Source of the DNA: Rhizobium nepotum 39/7
Lineage (GTDB): Bacteria; Pseudomonadota; Alphaproteobacteria; Rhizobiales; Rhizobiaceae
Length of the DNA stretch: 64,000 nucleotides
NCBI RefSeq assembly: GCF_000949865.1
Contig: NZ_JWJH01000005.1
Span: forward strand, 62,001 to 126,000
Direction: 5' to 3'
Positions 36,080 through 48,299 of this stretch are shown here, piece after piece; position 1 is the stretch's first letter; each line of letters opens with the position of its first letter. A model generated the notes under the pieces. It worked only from the letters and a program-made list of their open reading frames with translations. It ran no database searches and had not been told where the DNA came from. The position numbers and the translations under genes were made by a program.

Positions 36080-37504
36080 TTACTGCTCCCAGTCTTCCCG
36101 CTCGCGGAGGGTCGCTTTTCCAAGCTTCCGTTCCAGTTCGGCGGCCTGCGCTTCCGACAGGCGCACATCGAGAACGACCGAGCCGTCTTCGTGGTCTTCA
36201 CGGCTGTCGACGATGGAATTGCTGTAAACCCAGGAGATCAGCGGCAATTGCTCGACGGAGAGGACAACGGTCGTTTCCGTCAGGACACCGGACAGACGCC
36301 CGGAAATCTCGTCCATCAGGGCATCGACGCCCTCGCCCGTGACGGCTGAAACGGCACGAATATTGGCGCTGCCTTCGGCGCGCTCGATGATGGCGTCATG
36401 CGCCTCCGGCTCGAGGCGGTCGACCTTGTTCCAGACCTCGATGATGCGCTTTTCGGCTTCCTTCTCGTCAATGCCGAGATCGCCGAGAATGCGCAGCACA
36501 TCCGCCGACTGGGCGGCATTGTCCGGATCGGACATGTCACGCACATGCAAAACGAGATCGGCTTCCAGCACCTCTTCCAGCGTTGCGCGGAAAGCGGCGA
36601 CCAGATGCGTCGGCAGGTCGGAGATGAACCCGACCGTGTCGGACAGGATGACCGTGCGGCCATGCGGCAGCTTCATGCGGCGCAAGGTCGGATCGAGCGT
36701 GGCGAACAGCATGTCCTCGGCCAGAACGCCAGCACCGGTGATGCGGTTGAACAGCGTGGATTTGCCGGCGTTGGTATAACCGACCAGAGCCACGATCGGA
36801 TGCGGCACCTTGCGGCGCTTGGCGCGGTGAAGCTGGCGGGTGCGCACCACCTGCTCCAGCTCGCGCTCCAGCTTGACGATGCGATCCTGAAGCAGCCGGC
36901 GGTCGGCCTCGATCTGGGTTTCACCCGGACCACCCATGAAGCCTGCGCCACCGCGCTGACGCTCAAGGTGGGTCCAGCTTCTGACGAGGCGGCCCTTCTG
37001 GTAGTTCAGATGCGCAAGATCGACCTGCAGCGTGCCTTCCTTGGTGGAGGCGCGACGGCCGAAGATTTCAAGGATCAGGCCGGTTCGGTCGATGACCTTG
37101 CAATTCCATTGTTTTTCAAGATTGCGCTGCTGCACCGGGGTCAAGGGATGATCGACGATCACCAGACCGGAATCGGTTTCATCCAGAAGATGACCGATTT
37201 CCTCGATCTTGCCGGTTCCGAACAATGTGGCCGGACGCGGCTGGTTGACCGGAACGATGAGCCCTTGGGTCACCTCCAGATCGATGGCGAGCGCCAGCCC
37301 CTTCGCTTCCTCCAGCTTGGCTTCGACAGACCGGCTCGCGGTCGCCGTGGCTGCTGCAGCGTCGCGATTTTCGCGTGGTTGCTTGAGGACAGGAACGAGG
37401 ACAACCGCGCGCATGTCGTCGCGGCGCTTCTCCTGCTCCGGAATGATGGATTCGTTCGAAGTGTCTCGCGTCGAAATTGGCTCAGCCTTATCCAGAAAAA
37501 ACAT
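36080..37504 (-). CDS. hflX: GTPase HflX
   Basis: HflX splits stalled or heat-damaged 70S ribosomes. The 474-residue protein has an N-terminal HflX domain with a glycine-rich linker (RGGAGFMGGPGETQIEADRR), then the GTPase domain: G1 GYTNAGKST, G2-G3 DTVGFISDLP, G4 NKVD, and a C-terminal extension. The ATG at 37504 is preferred, with another in-frame ATG at 37519; neither has a strong Shine-Dalgarno. It follows hfq, 109 bp away, as in many proteobacteria. Confidence 0.94.
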   Translation of the reverse strand: MFFLDKAEPISTRDTSNESIIPEQEKRRDDMRAVVLVPVLKQPRENRDAAAATATASRSVEAKLEEAKGLALAIDLEVTQGLIVPVNQPRPATLFGTGKIEEIGHLLDETDSGLVIVDHPLTPVQQRNLEKQWNCKVIDRTGLILEIFGRRASTKEGTLQVDLAHLNYQKGRLVRSWTHLERQRGGAGFMGGPGETQIEADRRLLQDRIVKLERELEQVVRTRQLHRAKRRKVPHPIVALVGYTNAGKSTLFNRITGAGVLAEDMLFATLDPTLRRMKLPHGRTVILSDTVGFISDLPTHLVAAFRATLEEVLEADLVLHVRDMSDPDNAAQSADVLRILGDLGIDEKEAEKRIIEVWNKVDRLEPEAHDAIIERAEGSANIRAVSAVTGEGVDALMDEISGRLSGVLTETTVVLSVEQLPLISWVYSNSIVDSREDHEDGSVVLDVRLSEAQAAELERKLGKATLREREDWEQ

Positions 37505-37612
37505 TGCGGCCGACCGCATCCGCGCGGACGGCCTTGGGGATTAACCTGACGGAACCGGAAATGTTCCCGGTTCGGGTCGGTTTATGTCGAAGATACCGTC
37601 GAGGGAGCCTGA

Positions 37613-37855
37613 TCAGGCCGCGCCTTCTTCGCTCTCGAACATCTGCATCGGCTGGCCGGGCATGATGGTGGAGATCGCATGCTTGTAAACAAGCTGCGAG
37701 TGACCGTCACGGCGCAAAAGCACGCAGAAATTGTCGAAGGAGGTGACAACGCCCGTTAGCTTGACGCCGTTGATCAGGAAAATCGTGAGCGAAATCTTCT
37801 GCTTACGAACGGTATTGAGGAAAAGATCCTGAAGGTTTTGAGAACGTTCCGCCAT
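37613..37855 (-). CDS. hfq: RNA chaperone Hfq
   Basis: Hfq forms a hexameric ring that pairs small RNAs with mRNAs. The 80-residue protein has Sm1 ([20 protein letters not shown], in part) and the Sm2 YKHAIST motif. The C terminus is short and acidic (MFESEEGAA), typical of rhizobial Hfq. It lies upstream of hflX and downstream of trkA, giving the conserved trkA-hfq-hflX order. Confidence 0.97.
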   Translation of the reverse strand: MAERSQNLQDLFLNTVRKQKISLTIFLINGVKLTGVVTSFDNFCVLLRRDGHSQLVYKHAISTIMPGQPMQMFESEEGAA

Positions 37856-38039
37856 GGCGCCGCTTCTTTCTTTTTTGCCGGCAGGGATACCGGAAAATAA
37901 TCAATCAATAATAAACCGGCCGAGTCTTGTCCCCCGCTTGGCCGACCTGCAACTCTGGTATCAAATCATGTCCTGTTCCGCAACGGCGAAAACAGCCGAA
38001 TGAGTACGAGTATTGACCCGCTTTTTCGATTCGAAACAG

Positions 38040-39416
38040 TCAGAAATATTGTATCGAAACCCGGAAAAGCTGTTCCACGTCGCGGACAGCATCGGCGGAC
38101 GCAAACAGCACGACGCGGTCCTTCGCCTTGATCTTCGTACTGCCGTCCGGGCGGATCACCACACCGTCGCGATAGATCGCGCCGATGCGCACGCCTTCGG
38201 GCATATCGATGTCGCGGAAGGACTGGCCGACCAATGGCGATGTCTCCAGCGCCTCCGCCTCGATCACCTCCGCCGACCCGTGCTGGACGGCGTAAACCGA
38301 GCGGATGCGGCCTTTGCGCACATGCTGGAGAACGCGCGAAATGGTAACGGCCCGTGGGTTGATATAGGCATCGAGACCGAGCGAAGCCGCGACTTCGTGG
38401 AAGGACGAGCTGTTCAGCAAGGCGAGGTTTGATTTGCAGCCGAGTTGCTTGGCCATCACGGCCGCCAGAATATTGGTCTGGTCGCTGTTGGTGAGCGTCA
38501 CGATCAGGTCGGCATCCTGAATGTCCGCCTGCATCAGAATCTTCTGGTCGAGCGCCGAACCATGCATGACGATGGTGTTGCTGAGCTGCTCCGATGCGGC
38601 AACAGCCCTGTCGCGATCCGACTCGATGATCTTCACCCGCGTCTTTGGCTGCAACTCCTCGATCTTGTGCGCGACGAAGTGGCCGATATTGCCGGCGCCG
38701 GCGATGACGATGCGCTGCGCCTCCTGCTCCTCGTGGCCAAAAAGGCTCAAGGTGCGGCGGGCGTGCTGGCGCTGACAGATCACATAGGCAAGGTCGCCGA
38801 CCCGCAACTGCTCGGAGGAATGCGCGACTTTCAGGATGCCGTTGCGGTAAACCCCCACCACTGTCGCGATGAGGTCGGGAAACAGGTTGGAAAGCTGCTG
38901 CAGCGGTGTGTTGATGACCGGGCAGTCCTCCATGCATTCGATCGCCAGCATGAAGATCGTATCGTCGGCGAAACGCACGACATCGGTGGCGCCGGGAAAG
39001 GCGATGCGCCTGAGCACCATCTTGCCGACTTCCACCTCCGGCGAAATCGTCACGTCGATCGACATGTTCTCGCGGCTGAAGAGATCGGCATATTCCGGCC
39101 TCAGATAGCTTTGGTCGCGGATGCGGGCGATCTTGGTCGGAACGCTGAACAGCGCATGCGCCACCTCGCAGGCGACGATGTTGATTTCGTCATGCAACGT
39201 CACGGCGATGATCATGTCCGCCTGGTCGGCGCCCGCTTTCGCCAGCATATCGGGATGGGCGCCATGGCCCACATAACCGCGCACATCCAGCGTCTCGGTA
39301 ATGGCGGTGATCAACGAGGCGGCCGTATCGATCACCGATACCTCGTTATCCTCGCGCGATAATTGTTCGGCGATGCCGTAACCCACCTGCCCTGCGCCGC
39401 ATATGATGACTTTCAT
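38040..39416 (-). CDS. trkA: Trk system potassium transporter TrkA
   Basis: TrkA is the cytosolic NAD-binding regulator of the TrkH/TrkG potassium channel. The 458-residue protein has two KTN Rossmann halves, each with a glycine-rich loop (IICGAGQVGYGIAEQL at residue 3 and VIAGAGNIGHFVAHKI near 235), each followed by a TrkA-C domain. The channel subunit gene is not in the window. It follows ntrX by 49 bp on the same strand. Confidence 0.94.
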   Translation of the reverse strand: MKVIICGAGQVGYGIAEQLSREDNEVSVIDTAASLITAITETLDVRGYVGHGAHPDMLAKAGADQADMIIAVTLHDEINIVACEVAHALFSVPTKIARIRDQSYLRPEYADLFSRENMSIDVTISPEVEVGKMVLRRIAFPGATDVVRFADDTIFMLAIECMEDCPVINTPLQQLSNLFPDLIATVVGVYRNGILKVAHSSEQLRVGDLAYVICQRQHARRTLSLFGHEEQEAQRIVIAGAGNIGHFVAHKIEELQPKTRVKIIESDRDRAVAASEQLSNTIVMHGSALDQKILMQADIQDADLIVTLTNSDQTNILAAVMAKQLGCKSNLALLNSSSFHEVAASLGLDAYINPRAVTISRVLQHVRKGRIRSVYAVQHGSAEVIEAEALETSPLVGQSFRDIDMPEGVRIGAIYRDGVVIRPDGSTKIKAKDRVVLFASADAVRDVEQLFRVSIQYF

Positions 39417-39465
39417 GCTGTCTCTCTGACGGAATAATCGGTTACGGCGACTTGGCCTTCATTCC

Positions 39466-40830
39466 TTATACGCCGAGAGATTTCAGTTTGCGATGCAGCG
39501 CCGATCTTTCCATGCCGACAAATTCCGCCGTTCGCGAAATATTGCCACCGAAGCGGTTGATCTGGGCCACCAGATAGTCTCGCTCGAACATTTCGCGCGC
39601 CTCGCGCAGCGGCAGAGTCATGATGTGCTGATCGCCCTGCGCCGAAATCTTCGGCAGCATATCGCCAATATCCGCCGGCAGCATATCGGCCGAAATCGGT
39701 GCCTCGCCGCCCTCTGGACGGGCGAGGATCATCAGCCGCTCGATATTGTTGCGGAGCTGGCGGATGTTGCCCGGCCAGTCATGCGTCTGGAGAACGGCCA
39801 TGGCGTCGTCGCCGATCTTGCGCGGACGGATACCGGCCTGTTCGGAAATCTGCCGCATGAACATGTCGACAAGGAAAGGAATATCCTCGCGCCGTTCCGA
39901 CAGCGCCGGCACCTTCACCGGCACCACGGCGAGGCGGTGGTAAAGGTCTTCGCGGAACTGGCCTTCGGCGATCAGGCTTTCGAGGTGATGGGCGGTCGAG
40001 GAAATGATGCGCACATCCACCTTCACCCGCTTGCCGCCGCCGACACGCTCGAACTGCTGGTCCACCAGCACGCGCAGGATCTTGTTCTGCGTCTCGCGCG
40101 GCATCTCGCCGACTTCATCGAGATAGAGCACGCCGCGATGGGCCTCTTCGAGAGCCCCCACCTTGCGCGGCTGTCCGGGTAAGCCTTCCGTGCCGAAAAG
40201 CGCGATTTCCATGCGGTCGGGCGTGATCGTCGCCGCGTTCAGCGCCACGAAAGGTCCGCTGGCGCGCGAGGACTTCTTGTGCACCATGCGCGCCACCAGT
40301 TCCTTGCCGGAACCGGAGGGACCGAGGATCATGATGCGGCTGTTGGTAGGTGCTACCCTGTCGATCGTCTGGCGAAGCTGCGAAACGGCAAGCGACGCGC
40401 CAACGAGTTCAACCGCGTCACCGGTGCGCTTCTTGAGTTCCAGAACCTCCCGCTTCAGCTTGGAGTTTTCCAGCGCCCGCTCGGCGATCAGGATGAGGCG
40501 GTCCGCCTTGAACGGCTTTTCGATGAAATCGAAAGCGCCGCGCTTGATCGCGTTGACGGCGGTTTCGATATTGCCGTGACCTGAGATCATGACCACCGGA
40601 ATATCGGGATGGCGGCTCTTGATCTCGTCCAGCAGAGCCAGACCGTCGAGCTTCGAACCCTGCATCCAGATGTCGAGAAAGATCAGACGCGGCACGCGTT
40701 CCGAAATGGCGGCCAGCGCACTGTCGCTGTCGAACGCCATGCGCGTCTCGTGGCCCTCGTCGGACAGAATACCCGCTACGATTTCGCGAATATCCGCTTC
40801 GTCATCCACGACCAGAATATCAGACGCCAT
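39466..40830 (-). CDS. ntrX: Nitrogen regulation response regulator NtrX
   Basis: NtrX is the partner of NtrY in nitrogen and redox control. The 454-residue regulator has a receiver domain with phospho-acceptor D53 (FLDIWMQG), an AAA+ domain with Walker A GPSGSGKE, and a C-terminal Fis-type helix-turn-helix (NISRTAEFVGMERSALHRKL). The GAFTGA loop that contacts sigma-54 is absent; the equivalent region reads LFGTEGLPGQPRKVGALEEA. It overlaps ntrY by 11 bases. Confidence 0.95.
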   Translation of the reverse strand: MASDILVVDDEADIREIVAGILSDEGHETRMAFDSDSALAAISERVPRLIFLDIWMQGSKLDGLALLDEIKSRHPDIPVVMISGHGNIETAVNAIKRGAFDFIEKPFKADRLILIAERALENSKLKREVLELKKRTGDAVELVGASLAVSQLRQTIDRVAPTNSRIMILGPSGSGKELVARMVHKKSSRASGPFVALNAATITPDRMEIALFGTEGLPGQPRKVGALEEAHRGVLYLDEVGEMPRETQNKILRVLVDQQFERVGGGKRVKVDVRIISSTAHHLESLIAEGQFREDLYHRLAVVPVKVPALSERREDIPFLVDMFMRQISEQAGIRPRKIGDDAMAVLQTHDWPGNIRQLRNNIERLMILARPEGGEAPISADMLPADIGDMLPKISAQGDQHIMTLPLREAREMFERDYLVAQINRFGGNISRTAEFVGMERSALHRKLKSLGV

Positions 40831-43081
40831 ATGCTGCTTCCTTGTTATTTTTGCCGCCGACCGCCTCGATATAGGGCAACAGCACTCTGATCATGGCACC
40901 GTGGCCATGGTCGAACTCCGGCGGGGCATCGTGGAGTTCCAGATACCCGCCATGCTCTTCAATGATCTTCTTGACGATGGCGAGGCCGAGGCCGGTGCCC
41001 TTGTCCCGCATCGTCATATAGGGTTCGAGAATGCGGTGACGGTTCTCGACGGGAAGGCCGCGGCCATTGTCGATGATATCAGCCACAAAACGGGAATTGG
41101 TCTCGTCGAAAGATGCGCGCACCAGGATCTTGCCCGGCCGCTTTTCGCCTTCCACCGCCTCGATGGCTTCCGTCGCGTTCTTGATGAGATTGCCGAACGC
41201 CTGTCCCAGCATGCGGGCATCGAACATGCCCTCCAGCGGAATATCGCCCAGCTCCGTTGAGAATTTGGTGTCGGCGGCGCTGATTTCCCGCAGGAATGCC
41301 GCGTCCTTCAAAATCGCGCGCAGGTCCGACTTTTCCTTCGTCGGCTTCGGCATACGCGCAAAGGCCGAGAATTCGTCCACCATCCGGCCGATATCGCCGA
41401 CCTGCCGGACGATGGTATCCGTACACTGGTCAAAAATGGCGCGGTCGCTCTCGTCGATCTGCTTGCCGAAACGGCGCTTGATGCGTTCGGCGGAAAGCTG
41501 GATCGGCGTCAGCGGGTTCTTGATCTCGTGGGCGATGCGCCGCGCGACATCAGACCATGCGGTCGAGCGCTGGGCGATGACGAGATCGGTGATGTCATCG
41601 AGCGTGATGACGTAGCTGTCGCGGCTGTCGCGGGCATCCTCGCGGGTCACCTGCACATTGAGAGTCCGTTCCTTGCCGCGCCGCATGATATTGATCTGCT
41701 TACGGAAGTTGCCGCGCGACCAGGTATTGGCCTCAGTTACGACCTCTTCGATTTCAGGCGCGATTTCCGACAGTTGCGCGCCGATCAGCTGTTCGGAGGT
41801 CTGTGCCAGGAACTCTTCTCCCGAGGGATTGACGATGGTGATCTTGCGGTTCTCGTCAACACCGATGACGGCGGCGGTAACGCCCGACAGCACCGCCTCG
41901 ATGAAGCGACGGCGGTCGTCGATATCGTCCTTCGCCTCGATGATCTGCTCCTGCTGGCTGCGCAGTTCCGAGACCATCTTGTTGAAGGTGCGGGACAGAC
42001 GTCCGACGTCGCCGTCCACGGCGCGAACAGGAACCAGTACATGCATGTTGCCGGTGGCGACACTGTCTGCGGCGCTGATGAGAAGGCGGATCGGGCGCAC
42101 AATGCGGTCGGCCACCGCAATCGCCGTCCAGATCGCGGCCAGAAGAACGATCAGCGCGAAACCGAGATAGAGGATCGCAAACGCGATCTGCAAGGGCGCG
42201 CGACCCGCTTCCATCGCCTTGTATTCGGCGCGGTTCTCCTCCATCAGCCGCATCGCGCTCATCACCTTTGGATCGACGGCGCGCACGGTGTAGAGGAATG
42301 TGCCGCTGATACCCTCGAGCTTGATGATGGCGCCGACGAGATTGGTGATACCCGGCGGAATAAGGGTCGGCTGACCGGCGGCGGCCTTTTCAAGCGCATC
42401 ATGCGGAATGGCGGGAAGCGGCTTTTCCGTCTTGATGTCGGCCTGCGCGACGGCGTCGCCGTCCTCCTGCACCAGAAACGCGCCGAGAAGGCCGCGGCCC
42501 TTGGCCTGTCGGGTCATCAGGTCAACGAAGCCGGTGCGGTCGAGGTAAAACAGGGCGCGGTTGCGGTCGAGGTCGGTGGCCATCGACAGGGTCTGCCCCT
42601 GAAGATAGCCGGCATTTTCCATCATATAGGCCTGGGCGATATTGCTGGAGGAATCGACGATCGACTGGGTGCGGAGCGAAAACCAGCGGTCGAGGCCGAC
42701 ATTCAGCGTCAGACTGGCGAAGATGGCGACAAGAACGGCGGGCGTGATCGCCACGATGGAGAAAAGCACGACGATGCGGACGTGCAAACGAGCCGCAGCC
42801 CTGCCCTTTTTCCGCGCTTTCAGCAGGCGGTTGATTTCCCGGCCGATGAGAAACATCAGTCCGATCACGAGGATCGAATTGATGACGACGGAAGCGATGA
42901 CGACATTCGATGTCGGCGCAATCGGCGTGACGCCCATAAGCACGAAGAGGGTCGCGATAGCGCAAATAAGGGCGACGCCGGCGAGCACCAGCCCAGGCAG
43001 AGCGAAGGACATCCTGCGATCGGCAACCACCATTCCCGCTGCGTCTTCGGCAACGGCTTTTTCGGCGGCGGGTTTCCGCAT
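40820..43081 (-). CDS. ntrY: Sensor histidine kinase NtrY
   Basis: This membrane kinase phosphorylates NtrX. The 753-residue protein has three or four transmembrane helices (residues 25-110 and 285-325), a periplasmic domain between them, a HAMP linker (RIVRPIRLLISAADSVATG), a PAS domain (AVIGVDENRKITIVNPSG), the phospho-acceptor box [14 protein letters not shown] and an ATPase domain with NLIKNATEA and GTGLGLAIV. The ATG at 43081 follows GGGAG at good spacing; an upstream in-frame ATG gives 12 more residues. Confidence 0.95.
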   Translation of the reverse strand: MRKPAAEKAVAEDAAGMVVADRRMSFALPGLVLAGVALICAIATLFVLMGVTPIAPTSNVVIASVVINSILVIGLMFLIGREINRLLKARKKGRAAARLHVRIVVLFSIVAITPAVLVAIFASLTLNVGLDRWFSLRTQSIVDSSSNIAQAYMMENAGYLQGQTLSMATDLDRNRALFYLDRTGFVDLMTRQAKGRGLLGAFLVQEDGDAVAQADIKTEKPLPAIPHDALEKAAAGQPTLIPPGITNLVGAIIKLEGISGTFLYTVRAVDPKVMSAMRLMEENRAEYKAMEAGRAPLQIAFAILYLGFALIVLLAAIWTAIAVADRIVRPIRLLISAADSVATGNMHVLVPVRAVDGDVGRLSRTFNKMVSELRSQQEQIIEAKDDIDDRRRFIEAVLSGVTAAVIGVDENRKITIVNPSGEEFLAQTSEQLIGAQLSEIAPEIEEVVTEANTWSRGNFRKQINIMRRGKERTLNVQVTREDARDSRDSYVITLDDITDLVIAQRSTAWSDVARRIAHEIKNPLTPIQLSAERIKRRFGKQIDESDRAIFDQCTDTIVRQVGDIGRMVDEFSAFARMPKPTKEKSDLRAILKDAAFLREISAADTKFSTELGDIPLEGMFDARMLGQAFGNLIKNATEAIEAVEGEKRPGKILVRASFDETNSRFVADIIDNGRGLPVENRHRILEPYMTMRDKGTGLGLAIVKKIIEEHGGYLELHDAPPEFDHGHGAMIRVLLPYIEAVGGKNNKEAAYGV

Positions 43082-43229
43082 GCATTTCTCCCAATCGCTG
43101 GCAAGCCAGCACCACATTTACGAAAATTGGGCAAATCCGCCTCGTGCCGGCGAATCTCTCCATCCTAGTGTTTTCCAAGCAACACAATGTGGCGAAAATG
43201 CAACGACAAATGCGGCCTTGTCAACATTC

Positions 43230-44677
<1,448 letters not shown>

Positions 44678-44681
<4 letters not shown>

Positions 44682-45826
44682 TGGTCATTTCCTGTCGTGT
44701 TCGGCAAAGTGCGGTCGTCAAGCCCCATTTCCGGCGAGACGGGCAGCAATACGCGGAAAGTCGTGCGATGGTTCTGGCTGTCGCATTCGACGATGCCGCC
44801 ATGGGCGCCGATGAGTTTGGCGACAAGCGCCAGCCCGAGGCCAGAACCGTTCGTCTTGGTGGTAATGAAGGGGTCGAAGAGATGCGGCAAAAGATCCGCC
44901 GGAACTCCCGGCCCGTTATCGTGCACGCAAAATTCGAGCGGCAGCGAGATGCGTTCGCGACTACCGGCAACCGACATGCGCATGCCGGGACGATAGGCGG
45001 TGGTCAGCACGATCTCGCCTTCCGGCTGGTTGCCGACGGCTTCCGCCGCATTCTTTACCAGATTGAGAAAGACCTGCACCAGCTGGTCGCGATTGGCATA
45101 GACCGGCGGCAGCGACGGATCGTAATTTTCCGAAATCTTGATATTGCGGGCAAAGCCGGCCTTGGCTATCGCCTTTACGTGATCGAGTACCGAATGGATG
45201 TTGACCGGCACGCGGTCCACCGGCCGCTCGTCCGAAAACACCTCCATGCGATCGACCAGCGAGACTATGCGGTCAGTCTCGTCACAGATCAGCCGCGTCA
45301 GCGCCCGGTCCTCGTCGGGAACCGACGTTTCGAGAAGCTGGGCGGCACCACGAATGCCCGAAAGCGGGTTCTTGATCTCATGCGCCAGCATGGAGGCAAG
45401 GCCGGTGACAGAGCGGGCAGCGGCGCGATGGGTCAGTTGCCGGTCGATCTTGTCGGCCATCGACCGCTCCTGAAAGACGACGACCACCGATCCCGGCTCG
45501 CTGACGACGGGCGCCACATAAAGATCGACAAGCTTGTCCTGCCCAAGCCGCGGTGAACTGAGATCGACCCGATATTCGTTCACCGGCGCGCGGCGTTCGC
45601 GCACCTGATCGATGAGCGCAAGCAGCGGACTGCCGAAGGGAATGAAGGTGGAAACGCGGTAGCGCGCGAGATGCGAAGCACTGGCCCCGAAAAAGGCTTC
45701 GGCCTCCCAATTGGCAAAGGCGATGAAACCTTCGGCATCCACCAGGATGACGGGGTTCTGCACCGCATTGAGAACCGCCATGGCAAGCGGGTTCGCATCT
45801 GCCGGGCTATGTTTATCAGCGCTCAT
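44678..45826 (-). CDS. ntrB: Nitrogen regulation histidine kinase NtrB
   Basis: NtrB phosphorylates and dephosphorylates NtrC in response to PII. The 382-residue soluble kinase has an N-terminal PAS domain ([20 protein letters not shown]), the phospho-acceptor [19 protein letters not shown] and an ATPase domain ([11 protein letters not shown], then [18 protein letters not shown]). Its start overlaps the dusB stop by four bases, so dusB-ntrB-ntrC form one operon. Confidence 0.96.
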
Positions 45827-46836
45827 GCGGCCTTCCTTGCGGCTTCGCCCGCATTTTCGCTAAGGGCGGAGCGCAGCAGATCCGCCACCTCCGCAGTATC
45901 GCGCGATGTCATGATTTGAGCCTTTTTCGGGGTAGCGATCTCCGGCGCGAAACGGTCGAGATACCAGCCCAGATGTTTGCGGGCGTGCCGAAGACCGGCT
46001 TCCCTTCCGTAAAATTCCAGCATCATGTCGTAATGCTCGACAGCAATGCCGGCAATATCGGCGCGTTGCGGCGCGGCATGTCCCGCCAGCACCGCCGGCA
46101 GCCAGGGCTGGCCCTGTGCGCCGCGACCGACCATGACGGCATTCGCGCCGGAACGACGCAGGATTTCCCGCGCATCCGCAGCAGTCTCGACATCGCCGTT
46201 GGCGATCAGCGGAACGGAAATCACCTCCCGCACAGCCCGAATGGCATCCCAGTCCGCGCGGCCCTCGTAAAACTGCATACGGGTGCGGCCGTGAATGGTG
46301 ATGAGCCGGACGCCTGCCGCTTCGGCGCGTTTGGCGATTTCCGGTGCATTGATGGAATTTTCGTCCCAGCCGAGCCGCATCTTCAGTGTCACGGGCACAT
46401 CGACTGCGCCGACCGTCGCCTCGATCAGCGACAGGGCATGATCGGGATCGCGCATCAAAGCCGAACCGGAATAACCGCCCGTCACCTTCTTGGCGGGACA
46501 GCCCATATTGATATCGATGATCCCCGCGCCGTTATCGGCTGCTATCTTCGCCGCCTCGGCCATGAAATGCGCCTCGCGTCCGGCAAGCTGCACCATATGC
46601 GGAACCATGCCGGCATTTTTCAGCCGCGCCCAGGATTCTCCGCGATTGGCGACGAGTTCGCGGCTTGCGACCATCTCGGTAACAACGAGGCCCGCGCCAT
46701 AACGCCAGGCGAGCTGCCGGAACGGCAAATCCGTCACGCCCGACATGGGCGCCAGCACGGCACGATTACGGATCGTGACTGAGCCGATGCTGAACGGTTC
46801 TGACAACTCCGGAGGGGGCAACTGATGATCTTTCAT
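45823..46836 (-). CDS. dusB: tRNA-dihydrouridine synthase DusB (NifR3)
   Basis: This FMN enzyme reduces uridines in the D-loop of tRNAs. The 337-residue protein has the TIM-barrel core with [13 protein letters not shown], the catalytic cysteine C113 in [18 protein letters not shown], and [14 protein letters not shown]. In rhizobia this gene, called nifR3, leads the ntrBC operon, as it does here. Its promoter must lie within the 275-bp gap shared with ispDF. Confidence 0.95.
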   Translation of the reverse strand: MKDHQLPPPELSEPFSIGSVTIRNRAVLAPMSGVTDLPFRQLAWRYGAGLVVTEMVASRELVANRGESWARLKNAGMVPHMVQLAGREAHFMAEAAKIAADNGAGIIDINMGCPAKKVTGGYSGSALMRDPDHALSLIEATVGAVDVPVTLKMRLGWDENSINAPEIAKRAEAAGVRLITIHGRTRMQFYEGRADWDAIRAVREVISVPLIANGDVETAADAREILRRSGANAVMVGRGAQGQPWLPAVLAGHAAPQRADIAGIAVEHYDMMLEFYGREAGLRHARKHLGWYLDRFAPEIATPKKAQIMTSRDTAEVADLLRSALSENAGEAARKAA

Positions 46837-47111
46837 GCAGAAGGGTTATATGCATTATTTTTAGACAGTGTTTGCGCGCTTGCCAAGCACTTTTAAAGCG
46901 TTGCACGTTTTATTTGCTAGGCGTCTGCCTGCCTCTTTTGCTGTCGATAGCAATTTGTGCAGGTTCGGATGAGCACGAGCGGCCAATCCCGCGATATGCA
47001 GGCAGATACCGCGTCTTATCGGGCTGGCCTTCCGGGTTTTGAAACGCTAGAGCAGGACTGTCAACCATTGAGGGTTGCACACGAAGCATAAGACCAATGC
47101 AGGAAAGTACT

Positions 47112-48299
47112 ATGAAACTCGGCATCGTCATCGTCGCCGCAGGACGCGGAGAAAGAGCCGGCTCCCCCGAGGAAGGGCCAAAACAATATCGTTCCATCGG
47201 CGGCAAGGCCGTGATCGAACATACCTTGTCGACCTTTCTGGGCTGGGACAAAGCCTCGCCGATCGTGGTCGTCATCCATGCCGACGATTTGAGCCTCCTG
47301 TCGCCGATCCTCGAACGGCTGAATGCTGGCGAGCGGATCGTCACCGTCACGGGCGGCGCGACGCGCCAGCAATCGGTGCTGGCCGGGCTGGAAGCACTGG
47401 CCTTGCAGGACCTGACGCATGTGATGATCCACGACGCCGTGCGGCCTTTCGTCGCCGAGGACATGCTGGAGCGCGTCGTGGCGCTGCACCGGGCGGGTGC
47501 GAACGGCGTTCTGCCTGCCCTGCCCGTCACCGATACGCTGAAGCGCGGCGCAGGTGATTCTGTCGCGGAGACCGTTTCCAGACAGGGGCTTTATGCGGCG
47601 CAAACACCGCAAAGTTTCGGTTATGGCGAAATCCTCGCCGCGCATCGCGCCGCCTCCGCCTCGGGCAAAACCGATTTTACCGATGACGCATCGATCGCCG
47701 AATGGGCGGGACTGACGGTGACGTTGACTGAAGGCTCGGTCGACAATGTGAAACTCACTCTCAAGAGGGATATCGCCATGGCCGATGAAAAGCTCTCCCA
47801 CGGACTGCCTGACGTGCGCACCGGCAATGGTTACGACGTGCACCAGCTGGAGGCCGGAGACGGCGTTACGCTATGCGGCGTCTTCATTGAACACGACCAG
47901 AGACTGAAAGGCCATTCGGATGCCGATGTGGCGCTGCATGCGCTGACGGATGCGCTGCTCGCCACCTGCGGCGCAGGTGATATCGGCGACCACTTCCCGC
48001 CGTCCGATCCGCAATGGAAGGGTGCCGCATCGCGCATCTTCCTCGAACATGCGGCGAAAGTCGTGCGCGACAATGGCGGCACGATCATGAATGCGGATGT
48101 CTCGCTGATTGCCGAAGCGCCGCGTATCGGCCCACACCGGCAGGCCATGCGCGAGACGCTGGCGGACATACTCGGCATTGCGCTGGAGCGCTGCTCGGTC
48201 AAGGCGACCACCAACGAGACGATCGGTTTCGTCGGCCGTCGCGAAGGCATCGCAGCGATCGCCACGGCTACCGTGGTCTACAGGGGCAGACCGTTATGA
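47112..48299 (+). CDS. ispDF: Bifunctional IspD/IspF (MEP isoprenoid pathway)
   Basis: This 395-residue fusion catalyses two MEP-pathway steps: MEP cytidylyltransferase (IspD, residues 1-230; [30 protein letters not shown]) and 2-C-methyl-D-erythritol 2,4-cyclodiphosphate synthase (IspF, residues 235-395; [46 protein letters not shown]). The fusion is typical of alpha- and epsilonproteobacteria. The ATG at 47112 follows AGGA by seven bases; an ATG five codons upstream is less well placed. CinA follows with ATGA overlap. Confidence 0.97.
   Translation: MKLGIVIVAAGRGERAGSPEEGPKQYRSIGGKAVIEHTLSTFLGWDKASPIVVVIHADDLSLLSPILERLNAGERIVTVTGGATRQQSVLAGLEALALQDLTHVMIHDAVRPFVAEDMLERVVALHRAGANGVLPALPVTDTLKRGAGDSVAETVSRQGLYAAQTPQSFGYGEILAAHRAASASGKTDFTDDASIAEWAGLTVTLTEGSVDNVKLTLKRDIAMADEKLSHGLPDVRTGNGYDVHQLEAGDGVTLCGVFIEHDQRLKGHSDADVALHALTDALLATCGAGDIGDHFPPSDPQWKGAASRIFLEHAAKVVRDNGGTIMNADVSLIAEAPRIGPHRQAMRETLADILGIALERCSVKATTNETIGFVGRREGIAAIATATVVYRGRPL

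Noticed and set aside
46837-47111. Sigma-54 promoter before dusB-ntrBC (TGGCAAGCGCGCAAAC on the minus strand)
   Set aside because: The GG element is present, but no GC dinucleotide lies at the required ten-base spacing.
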